64,000 nt of DNA from Hyaloperonospora brassicae. Taxonomy: Eukaryota > Oomycota > Peronosporomycetes > Peronosporales > Peronosporaceae. The stretch covers positions 62,001-126,000 of the forward strand of contig CANTFL010001254.1 of NCBI GenBank assembly GCA_947650285.1, written 5' to 3'. A program made the position numbers and the translations under genes. Under the pieces are notes generated by a model, which saw only the letters and a list, made by a program, of their open reading frames with translations, searched no databases and was not told the origin of the DNA. Below are positions 55,167 through 64,000 of this stretch, piece after piece (within the stretch, counting starts at the first letter, position 1; each line of letters opens with the position of its first letter).

Positions 55167-55555
55167 TGTAGCGGGGCACACCCTTGCGTGAACTTCATGC
55201 AAGGGTATCGTGCCCCGACAAGCGTACACGAGTCAAATGAGGAAGCGTAGATAAGGGAAAAGTAGAACTGCTGTATTGATATAATTAAGTCTTTTGTTAC
55301 TGTCTCTCTGTTTAACCTGACTTAATTATGTTAATATAACTGAGTGTATGGTGACGTCTCGTCACCACTCATTGCGCGCGTCCTACGGCGATTGGTGGGT
55401 TGATATCATCAAGATATCAACCAATGAGCAGACCCTTTGGTCGACTCACCAATATCACCACTATCGGTGATATTGTTCAAAGAATATTCAACTTCATATT
55501 CTTTATTGTCATTTAAGGAAAGTGACAATTCCATGTAACGGGCTGCCCCGTTACA
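55167..55555 (-). repeat. Solo LTR with perfect 5-bp target duplication
   Basis: 389 bp flanked by AAGGG at 55162-55166 and 55556-55560. It belongs to the TGTAAC family. The element strand begins TGTAACGGGGC and ends in CTACA. Several strong hairpins follow one another: 55349-55367 (8-bp stem, TCT loop), 55398-55422 (10-bp stem) and 55450-55475 (10-bp stem), plus hairpins at both termini. A solo LTR arises by recombination between the two LTRs of a full element. Confidence 0.88.
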
Positions 55556-55560
55556 AAGGG

Positions 55561-55879
55561 CATGATGCAGTAGTACGTCTCTATTGATGAGATCTGCTAG
55601 CTCTCGAAGAGCAGTGCGTGCTTGATTGTCGGCATGACGTGATAATGATGCAACACTACGTGCATCACACGGGGTTACCTATAGACGTCTTGACACGTCT
55701 TCATAGGTAATGTCGAAGTTGTTATTGTAGCTGGTGCAAACGGCGAGCTGCTCACCCTTGTTGCAATGTATTCCACCGGCCCAATCTTCCAACTTGCATA
55801 TGCTTTGTGCATGAGTGCTGCATGTAGTTTCGTGTCCAACATCAGTCTTCGGCGTTGTTATCATCACAAACCGCGGCAT
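55561..55879 (-). pseudogene. Unrecognised decayed coding sequence, right part
   Basis: Minus-strand frame from 55879 (MPRFVMITTPKTDVG) through CKLEDWAGGIHCNKG and SYNNNFDITYEDVSRRL to a TAG at 55679. It then stays open in the same frame (VTPCDARSVASLSRHADNQA, ALRELADLINRDVLLHH) to the solo LTR. A single transition CAG to TAG would explain the stop. The composition is protein-like and unlike the retrotransposons here. Candidate relic of a host gene or of an unfamiliar element. Confidence 0.4.
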
Positions 55880-55930
55880 CTTTCGATTTCTCTCTAGGTG
55901 TTGTAACTACCAATTTGTGTGCATACAAGG

Positions 55931-57800
55931 TTTTTCGAGCTGTGTGTGCTTCAAACGATCACGTCACAACTGTCACATTCATCTGAAGCAGCCGTTTGAA
56001 GATAACTACGAAAATATCGGCATTATGTGGATCCTGGTGCCACTGCAGACTTTGCATAAGTCTTGATTACAATATAGCACACTCAAGAAGTATGAATCGA
56101 TGTCTTTGACCGCGTGGCTGGCCATGCGGGGATAGACCAATCTTTGCTTTTCTGCACTATAAGACGAACTGGGGGCGATATTCGTCCATTTTGGCAGTTG
56201 CTGCAAAGGTAACAGGGTTGGCAACTTGTTATGCCAGTGACACCCGCCCGCCCCCATCATATTGAGCCACAGTTTCGAGATAGATACAGACGTTCGGTTG
56301 TGCCGCAACTCGTCAGCTATGTATCGTCTCTTGTTCACCGAAGAACATCTCAGCCGCTTTTTTATCTTGCTGTCAGCAATCCTAACCGATGTGCAAAGTG
56401 ATTATACGGTAGCACGAGCTGTACGATTCTCAGCACAGCTAGAACAACTGTGTGAATCAACCTGATAGGAAAGGACCTCTTCATCGTCGCTGTATTCGAT
56501 TGGATCGTGTGTTGACCATTGCGCTCGACGAGACGCGATACACACGCACGCATCTTTACACGAAATGATCCGCTGATAAATGATTCGTGATCTTTGACGC
56601 ATGTATGCAAACGCCGGTGGTCAGTTGCGATGGTTGACTTGGACCTAGCGGAAGGCGAAGCTGTGACGTTAACCTCCGATATAAAAAAATTGCCCCCTGC
56701 GCCCGCATTTATAGAATAAACACACGCATATACTGGAAAGAAGCGGGGCGCGACAGACCCCATCAACACATAGCAACACATTCTGTGCTTTCGGCTATTG
56801 ACTTATGGTATTCAAGATCTTTCCACAGCACTACATATTTTCCAAGCAGGCAGCACCAATATACAAGGCGAGATTGGTGCTTGTACGACTGCATCCGTCG
56901 TGACAGAGACTTGTACGAGTAGGATGGGTGAAGATTTGGGACGTTTTCGATCGAAACGCTTCATATTCCTGGCTAGTGAAGCTTTGTGTGCTCGATTGAC
57001 AAGCAACTTGATAGTGACATCACCGTTTGGTCTGCATTAAGATTGTAACGGTGCAATCCCGTTACATTAAATTTCAAACATTCGTATCAATTTGAATATT
57101 TTCTGTTTTAGATGATATTCCGTCAACATCCCTCGAGAAGAGATGATGTTGACGGAATATCACCCCCGAGGGTAATATTCTTGTGGTGCTCCGCTTTATG
57201 GTTTATGTACCGTGTACCTTAACCAATTAACAACCGATAGCTGCTAGACGCGCGTAATTTGTGGTGATCAAGAAAGCCACATTGGAGATTGTAGTTTAAT
57301 ATCGTTAGATTACGACAAAGATGATTAACAAACGAATCTTAACTATATTGAATATAGTTCTCCTTTTTTAATAAACAGAGCTACCGACCTCTGTTTACTT
57401 CCTTGCGCTTCCTCACACCACTTGTAAGTGACGTCGTGAGTACTCAGCCTTGTGTTCTGTTAACACAAGGTCTTACCAGTCATCTGGTACGAGCGTTCTT
57501 CGTTGCAAAGAGAGCGTGAAAATGAACGGTAATGCGGGGAAGTGATGTGTGCAGTCTGTTAGTGGCCTATCGAAATGAAGTCCGAATGCTTTGCAGCTCA
57601 TTGCAGCGATAAATTGTAATATTCGGGAACAGTTTCAGCTCGCAAAGGCGGCTGATAGCTGCTTCGGCCTCGCTTGATCGAGTCTGTTTGACATGAGTTC
57701 AGGTGAATTTTATGCGTTTGCTCTTCTTTAGCGATGTGTTCCTGAAAGATAAGACACCATTCGTGGCGTCCATAGAGGTCAAGTTCGTTATGTTCGTCAT
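55931..57800 (-). pseudogene. Decayed unknown sequence, copy R2 (split by a solo LTR)
   Basis: Diverged copy of R1, colinear over at least 1.4 kb and interrupted at 57044-57507 by a solo LTR. Minus-strand frames parallel R1: KWTNIAPSSSYSAEKQRLVY against TWTNFFPTSS then a stop in R1; a start MCCYVLMGSVAPRFFPVYAC at 56781 against MLLHFGGVCRVPGLSSTCVR at 3718 in R1; and FDRKRPKSSP near 56950. Conservation of frames across two diverged copies suggests former coding capacity. Family unknown. Confidence 0.5.
57044..57507 (+). repeat. Solo LTR nested in R2
   Basis: 464 bp beginning TGTAACGG and ending CGTTGCA, flanked by AAGAT (57039-57043) and AAGAG (57508-57512). The R1 sequence near 4128 provides the uninterrupted counterpart. 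It contains a perfect 17-bp inverted repeat (57114-57130 and 57145-57161) and later hairpins such as CCTTGTGTT..AACACAAGG near 57449-57471. Confidence 0.78.
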
Positions 57801-58469
57801 TTGACCTACGTCCATGAACTTATTGCTTGTTTGTAATCGTACATATGATGCTGTATTTTCTGGTCCTGCGCTCGTGGTGGTATCCCGGTCAAACGGACGT
57901 CACCGAGTATGCTTTCCACAGTAAAGATTAGCTTCGAATGATAAAAGCACTACTTTATTCTTTTATAAATATTTTTGGCTTCATAAATTGATATAATCAC
58001 CTCTAGTATCATTAATCTTCTGATGATCCGAGTAATTAATGGTATATTATGTACCCTCTTAAAAAAAGGGGACCTGTTCTACTATTGACATTATCTTCAT
58101 CATTCTTGCTGTAATTTCTTGCCGCTTGACGCATTTACTTCTTTCTCGCCTAGCCTGCTAGTCTTCGCAGAGTGATAATATGTGTGTTCAGATCTATGTC
58201 TACAGCTTGTATTACTTGCAGACACTTTTATTCTCTTCTTCTTCTTTAAGAAAGTTAAGGTCAAAACTACACGCGAAAATCAATTCAAAAAGACTATGCG
58301 GGCATATTAAGCACAGCTCACTTTACTAACAATTGTATTTGGCCTCTGGTAAGTTCTCGAACCCTATTATCACCAATACTACAATTACAGTTACAACAAC
58401 TATTGCCCCTGTCACATTTGACCTAGCCTCGTTACCACGTGATGGACAGACCGAAACGTTCAAGACGGC
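57801..58469. other. AT-rich sequence without a recognisable gene
   Basis: About 670 bp, AT-rich between 57940 and 58060, with a pyrimidine-rich stretch at 58225-58250. No supported coding region, RNA gene or LTR end is seen. Confidence 0.4.
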
Positions 58470-58474
58470 CATGC

Positions 58475-58910
58475 TGTAACTGGGTAGCCCGTTCCATGAG
58501 GATACCATTGCGACAAATAGTAACAAAAAAATATACTATGGCTATTCTTTTAACAATATCAGGAAGCGCTTTGATATTGTTGGGATGACCGAAGGGTCTA
58601 CTCATTGGTTGATATTGTGACTATATCAACACACCAATCGCTACTAGACGCGCGCAACGGGAGGTGAGTAGAGGTCATCATACGCTTATTTAAACAGATA
58701 TAATTAAGTAAGGACAACAAGAGAACAAGAGTTATACAACTTATTTTTATTAAATAACAGTTTTACTTTTACCACGATTAGAGTCTTACCTTAGTTGTAA
58801 CCTTCCTCTCTGTAGGGTCTACACTTAGCTGGGCACTGACCTTCACTGTTGTCAGTGAAAGTTGACTTCGTAATGGTAGTCCAGTACAAAATTGTCGGTG
58901 CCCCGTTATA
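58475..58910 (+). repeat. Solo LTR with perfect 5-bp target duplication
   Basis: 436 bp flanked by CATGC at 58470-58474 and 58911-58915. It begins TGTAACTGGG and ends GTTATA, which looks like the family end GTTACA with one transition. It shares internal order with the solo LTR at 55167: a CAATATC..GATATTG hairpin, then a GTTGATAT..ATATCAAC hairpin, then GACGCGCGCAA. Confidence 0.78.
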
Positions 58911-58915
58911 CATGC

Positions 58916-60820
58916 AGCCACCGTTCGCGGTCTGATTATTCTTCTAGTAACCACTTCCGAGATGATTACGGTGTTTCTAAGACATTTGATGCCATCAAAA
59001 ACTGTCGTCACGGCTGTGTCCGTCCTTATCTTTTTGATGCACGTTGATTTCCAACACGGACTTTGTACTTGTTATCGAAAACGTTACATCACCAATAGCT
59101 TCGACGGATGACATCACTAAGTATGAGCGATGGAAGCGGCACGCGCCCTCCCGTCCTGGCCGGATCGAGTTGGAGCGCCAACACCAAGATCTACATGCCG
59201 CCGACAATTTTTGGTAAGAATTTTATGTAAATGGGCATTAATTGATTACAAAAACAGATTACGGGGTCAACCAGTTACGGGTGCAAAGATGGGGAGATCG
59301 CATGTGGCGACGCGCAATTTTCTAGCAGCACTTCAAAAATGTATTTACAAAGGCATCAATTATAGCCTCTTTGCGTGTTTTGTGAACATATATGTGAGAA
59401 AGAGATCTAACGCAGCCATAATTACATGAATTTGTGCAAGTACTCTGATATCTTATGAACCAGTAATGAGGAAATGAAGCCAGAACCTTGTCGTAGCATT
59501 CCGCAGTAGATACCGAATATCGTATATCTCGAAGTGGATAGATCTACACAGCGCGCGGTAAGACCCTTTGACGAGTGTATCCAAACCATGGTGTTTCCAC
59601 GTGACACCGCTTTAAAGGTTAACGTCTTTCACTTGACAAAAAAACGCAAAACGCTTTAAAGTATCGTTTTCTGAAAAACTTAATAAAACGATTTCGTTTA
59701 GCTCAAAACACAGACGAGTCATACATACATCACTTATGCTAAATCAGATCCTCTGTCAGGCCTCGGACACCATCTCGAAAGTATCACGCATTTTCAGCAG
59801 CAGACGAAGCCTCTAATGCGGAAATATTTCTATTTCTTGGCGACTAGTAAATCCTAGTCAGGGACTTGCCCCATTTATATGTGTCACCGTGCCCCCATTT
59901 CGATGATGGAGGAATTCTCCCGAGCACGAACGCCCTTTTATATATTCTACAGGGTAGTAGTCAGAGTTTTTGTTAAGCTTGACACTGCATTTACGCTCGA
60001 TCGATCTATTATAGTGAGCTCCCCGCATGATACAAGGTGAGTTGCTTGGTAGAAATTTGAAGCACGTTCAATCTTAAAAATTATCAGGCGATTATCATGC
60101 TTTCACACCTGAGACCTACACTGATGTGCTTCGTCCCGATGTTTTTGATTCATTACTAGTCTGAAATGAACCCTTCTCAATTACGTTTTAAAGTCACAGC
60201 AAGCTTCCGTTTATGTAGCCCAAATGAAGACGAGGTAACGTATATCGAATAGACACATTTAGAATGTCGTCGTTCACCGCCCATGGAAGTCGACGGTGGC
60301 GCGAGTGAGCGAGAAAACCCTAACGTGTTGATATACTCGTATTTTGCAGCCCGTTTTGTGTCGAAAGGATTAAGTAGCGCAGGTAGGAGACTAGAAAAAG
60401 CAGCCAAAACCATTGATCCTGTGATCGGGTTCTGATGCTCCATCAAATGTTCCAGAGACCGCCTCTTGTTTCTTCATTACAGACACGCATCACTGAAATT
60501 AATTTATATATGTATCTGAACAAAGACGTATGTCATAAAACCAAGTGATTCTCGTCTGCTAATCCTGCTATAATGAGAAAATGAGATGACGTCATCATTA
60601 TATCCGCTGCCCACATCCAACGTGTAAAAATTGTAATTTAAATTCGGTTCGGTCGGAGCTTTACGAAAAACAAATTGGGTTGGACCTGTCAGACGACTTT
60701 GCAGAATCCGTGTGAAGCAAATATCAATCCATACGTACTGTAAGGGTCGAAGCGACAGCCCTCGCCCGAAACGTATCCACATATTTCTGCACCAACCACC
60801 CGTGACTTAAAAGTAAATTA
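58916..60820. other. No recognisable gene; scattered short frames
   Basis: About 1.9 kb. Short minus-strand frames at 58995-59207 and 60177-60446 and a plus-strand frame at 59130-59429 have no identifiable motif. Probably decayed intergenic or transposon sequence, but I cannot assign it. Confidence 0.35.
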
Positions 60821-60925
60821 TTGTTTGGATTTACAGGCACTGACTTGCACATGCCTTTGGAAAGGGATGGTAATACGATAGTAATTAAATATATTCTTAC
60901 CACATTGAACATTCCGGTAACAAAT
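60821..60925 (+). pseudogene. Possible Copia protease/gag-pre-integrase scrap
   Basis: Short plus-strand stretch with GTDLHMPLERDGNTIVIKYI followed by TLNIPV. It resembles the Copia pattern in which a beta strand and (V/I)LxxPNIPxNL precede the gag-pre-integrase domain. No other Copia motif is found nearby, so the call is weak. Confidence 0.3.
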
Positions 60926-61158
60926 CACCGTAGCGACTCGCCATTTAGCAAATTGAATCCAGTTGTCTTGCCGTGGGCTCCAACTTTGACGCTATTGTGC
61001 GTCAAAGAAGTTTCTACCGTCGGGGTAATCACGGCAACAATTAATTAAAACGAAATCGCCCAAGCCGTAGCATCCCGGACTTAGTGGATGATTCTCATAA
61101 GCATAGGAATCGTCCTTAAAATAAATATTTAGAATGCACCTGTGCAAGCTCCGAAAAG
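60926..61158. other. Short spacer
   Basis: The 75-codon frame that starts at 60821 runs to 61048, but I see no motif after 60925. Confidence 0.3.
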
Positions 61159-61469
61159 TGTAATGGGCCCACCACGTTACATGATCACTTACTTAGTTAA
61201 GTATGTAACTTAGGTAGGGGTGCTACATCCTATTTAGCAGGTGTAGTACGTCGCATGATTATGTGTTATTCATGGCAATTTAGTCCTTTTAATAGCCAGT
61301 CAGAAGTCGACATGTATATGAATAGCTTCTACGATGTCAGATGAGCCAAATTCGTACTTATATCAGAGACTTAAATATTAGAGTTTACTTTTATTTCTAC
61401 TTGATAACTGCTACACGCTTCCTTACACGCACGTGGGAAGCCATGCAGCGTCGCACTAAGCCCGTTACA
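61159..61469 (+). repeat. LTR-like remnant of the TGTAAC family
   Basis: Begins TGTAATGGGCCC with a terminal hairpin (TGTAA..GTTACA, 61159-61181) and ends AGCCCGTTACA at 61469. Internal words such as TTCTACTTGATAACTGCTACACGC resemble the other solo LTRs. The flanks AAAAG and CAAAT share only three of five bases, so a target duplication is not established. Confidence 0.5.
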
Positions 61470-62121
61470 CAAATCGTGTTTTTTTCCAGTGAGTTTCGAT
61501 AGCAACCTCAACAAAGGCTAGACCGACTCCACCTACCTGTTTTGGATTGAAAAGTAGTCTGGGGTCACCTTTGTTGCGGCTCAATTCTGTGGTAGTAAAA
61601 TGCGCCTACAAAATTTTCTTATACAAGCTCTAAACAGTACGACACGCTTATTCTAGATGGTCGAAGAACGCTGCATTAAGCATGATGGGTGGCAGATAGA
61701 CCGAATTTAAAATCAATTTATATTTACACGCTGGTGGCAACGATAGACGCATTAAGCAGGCGCTGACAGGTCTTTTAAAGTTGTAGCACTTAGTTAAAAT
61801 GCTGTAGGTTGCCAATTCTTACTTCAAATTTCAAATAGCACACGGCGTCACTCGTATTCAGCACCGATATGTCATAAAATTTCATTAGCCACACCTGAGC
61901 CTTATATATATATCATCTGCTCTCGACAGGCTATGCGACGATTGAAGATTAGTCGCTGGAGCGAGTAACGAGCTCTCGCGAGGGCGTCAATAGACCCGAA
62001 TGTATCGGAAAAATTGTTGGATCGTCAAAAATGCAGAGAACTTGTACGATTTTGTCCATTATCTGGTACTGAAAGCACCCACAATTCAAAAGAGGGCTAC
62101 ATCGTAATATTTAAATGGTCT
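61470..62121. other. No recognisable gene
   Basis: About 650 bp with only short frames. A TATATATATA run lies near 61905. Nothing is supported. Confidence 0.4.
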
Positions 62122-62545
62122 CTAACCAGAATCGAGAACAGTTGAGCGGACCGGTCTGCCGTTTTTAGTCCCGGAGACGACAGCGACCGGGAACGGCTGT
62201 TCTCCCGCTGACCAGGAATGTACCGTTTGCCACACTATAAATACAGGAATAAAGTTGTTCAGAATAAAAACACGAATCGAGAAGGAATCACCGCCGAAAG
62301 TGTCGTACTCGTTCTCGAAGTCTAGCAACATGATACTTGGGTTGTGAATTTCCTTTAGAGCCGCATCAGTGGTGAGCTGCAAAAGCGTATCAAACACTTG
62401 ATCTAAAACTTGACGTCAATGCACAAATTCTTGTTGTGATCCAGCTATAAGTTTGGGCATCACACTATAGGTCCGTGTTGATAGGACCTTTACGAGCATT
62501 TGCAAACATTTTTAGGTCAGATGGACCGACCGGTAATCTATAGAC
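62122..62545 (-). pseudogene. RT fragment of a second LINE family
   Basis: Minus-strand reverse transcriptase scrap: DYRSVHLT near 62538, then after a stop KCLQMLVKVLSTR, PKLIAGSQQEFVH near 62440-62465, and VFDTLLQLTTDAALKEIHNP leading to SIMLLDFENEYDTF near 62310-62330. This is the LLDFxKAYDT catalytic block with Lys-Ala changed to Asn-Glu, the first Asp retained. The pattern (DYRPIxLT, QxGFVxGRQ, LLDFxKAYD) is that of L1/Jockey-type LINEs and differs from the LINE at 9209-32866. Both ends are truncated. Confidence 0.7.
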
Positions 62546-64000
62546 CCTCAACCACCACATTATGCAAGATTATGATGAGTACATAAAAAAAAGACAGTGA
62601 CAAAACTTCGCAAGACAAGAAAAGTTTGATGGTCTGCACTAGCGCAGGTACGAGAAGATATTGCTCGTCCATATGGTAATCGTTGCTACGTCCATTAGAG
62701 CCAGCCGTATATCGACGAATCGGACTACGGATGAACAACAGAACTTCCGCTTCTATAAATCCATTAGAAGTACATGATCTTCATGCAGCGTTAGTAGCCG
62801 CGAAGATGGGACTCGGACAAGACGCTTAGGGAAAGCAAGAAGTTTTTCCGAGGAACTAGCGGTGTGTTGCACGCACAACAAAGGGCCCATATCGAATTAA
62901 ATTTGATCGCAACCGTCATAAATTAGATCAATGCCGGTCCATGATTCTGCAAGACGGTTGTGACGATGTAGTTACGTTATCAGTAGGCAACGCAACACAA
63001 GAAACAGCTTTTTTATCCATTCAATCAAGCAAAGATTATACGTACCAAATGTTTCTGATGAAATTCCTAAATTTGGATATAGATCAAGTGCTGCCGAGTG
63101 AGCAATTGGTGCTATTTTTGTCTTTGAATATAGCTGCAAATTTGTTCACGACGCTGCGTGACTCGCTACAGACAATATGAATGTGTGGTAAAGTGCTTTT
63201 GAAAAACAATAGACCTAGCGGTTGGCAAGGTGAAGGGACAAGGAGCCACCATCAGGGAGGGGTCGACAAAGAAGATAGCGCTTCGATAGGGGTCAACGTT
63301 TCCTGCGAGAAGGGCCCGGAAGACCGATTGAGGGGAAGACCGTTACCAAAGAATCTATCAAGTGGTACTGACGAAAAACGACGTGGTCTCCCATTGGTAG
63401 ACCCGTTCTCTCAGCGATAAACCTAGACCCATCACTCGCAGACCCTCTCCCTCACCGGTAGAAAAGGGTCCCGTGCTGGTAGACTCGGTCCCTCAAGGTC
63501 CGTCTACTCCTGACCAGACCTATAAAGCGTCAGTGCCCCGGGGAAGAAATATGTGGAGAAGTTTAGGGGTAGTACTTTATCGAAATATAACGAATTTTCG
63601 ATTCAGTTGGCAAGTCTTCCTCGTGTTTAAATGAACTTTCACTTGGTCTTTACGCCTATTCCTGGGACGAGATATACTTTGCCCCCCTCCGGTGAAGACA
63701 GTTGCGTAGCAAGACCGAGTGCAAGCAGATCCCCGAGAAGTATTTGGTCTGTGGGCTCGTCAAGTGGAGACCACCCTCCAATCCGCTATCGTAAGAGTCC
63801 TCCCAACCTAGCGGTAAGCTAGCACGGTGAAAGCCAGGATGCTAACACCCCTTTGGTTACACCAAAAGTCAAGAGCGACAATCTACCTGTAGGATATAAT
63901 TATACGTCCACTCTCGAGCAAGTTGATTGAGTGGCCACCTACCGGCCCACCGAGTGAAGAATATCCACTTGGGGCCCAGGGTCTACCTATGGCAAGACAA
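62546..64000. other. No recognisable gene to the right edge
   Basis: About 1.45 kb. Two adjoining plus-strand frames (62941-63180 and 63181-63420) have no domain. From about 63230 the sequence becomes richer in GGTAGAC/CCCT-type words (for example GGTAGACCCGTTC at 63396 and GGTAGACTCGGTC at 63478), which look like loosely repeated units of unknown nature. Confidence 0.35.

Noticed and set aside
58326..58526. 66-codon frame with a hydrophobic run (VVVTVIVVLVIIGF)
   Set aside because: It straddles the edge of a solo LTR with a perfect target duplication, so it is not an ancestral frame.
1..64000. tRNA and rRNA genes
   Set aside because: I looked for tRNA-like A/B boxes near the tRNA-related primer sites and for rRNA signatures and saw none; the initiator-Met-like words are PBS sequences adjacent to LTRs.

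Overview
The window looks like an intergenic, transposon-saturated stretch of a eukaryotic nuclear genome, most probably an oomycete (Peronosporales-type). The reasons are the mix of elements: Copia elements primed from an initiator-Met anticodon sequence, chromodomain Ty3/Gypsy elements, a Gypsy element with a second archaeal-type RNase H, and a LINE whose ORF2 ends in an archaeal-type RNase H. Stop codons behave as in the standard code. I see no tRNA, rRNA, CRISPR array or bacterial operon. The species assignment is inference.

Layout. 1-904: 5' end of a Copia element (minus) with an intact gag, inserted in an older Copia RT fragment (907-1357). 1358-2880: remnant of a LINE. 2885-4411: decayed unknown sequence R1. 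4412-33687: an old Copia element (B, plus) that was blown apart by nesting. A solo LTR sits in its 5' LTR; a 9.0-kb LINE (9209-32866, minus) sits in its RT/RNase H region with an 8-bp target duplication; and a 14.6-kb Gypsy element (gypsy 1, 11964-26610, minus) sits inside the LINE with a 4-bp duplication. 33796-36593: another decayed LINE. 36594-46685: a third LINE copy with a 7.7-kb Gypsy element (gypsy 2, 38815-46497, minus) in its 3' region. 47455-48144: the only plausible non-transposon gene, a small secreted protein with an RxLR-like motif. 49263-54919: a complete but coding-dead Copia element (C) with 5-bp duplications. 54925-64000: mostly decayed sequence with four LTRs (three solo LTRs with target duplications and one LTR-like remnant), a second R copy, and scraps of Copia and of a second LINE family.

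The most interesting biology is in the two Gypsy elements. Each has an open reading frame on the opposite strand between pol and the 3' LTR. The two antisense frames begin about 90-110 bp inside the LTR and share the same first six residues (MVSPTH), although the two elements otherwise belong to different Gypsy lineages. Gypsy 1 also has an extra ORF upstream of gag and two RNase H domains, an architecture reminiscent of plant Tat/Ogre elements. Other notable signals are gag start codons lying inside primer-binding sites, an LTR family built largely of consecutive short hairpins, extreme GATC density in gypsy 1, and an abrupt near-identical 2.2-kb inverted tract shared by two LINE copies.

All comparisons were made by eye; no alignment, HMM search or database lookup was run.
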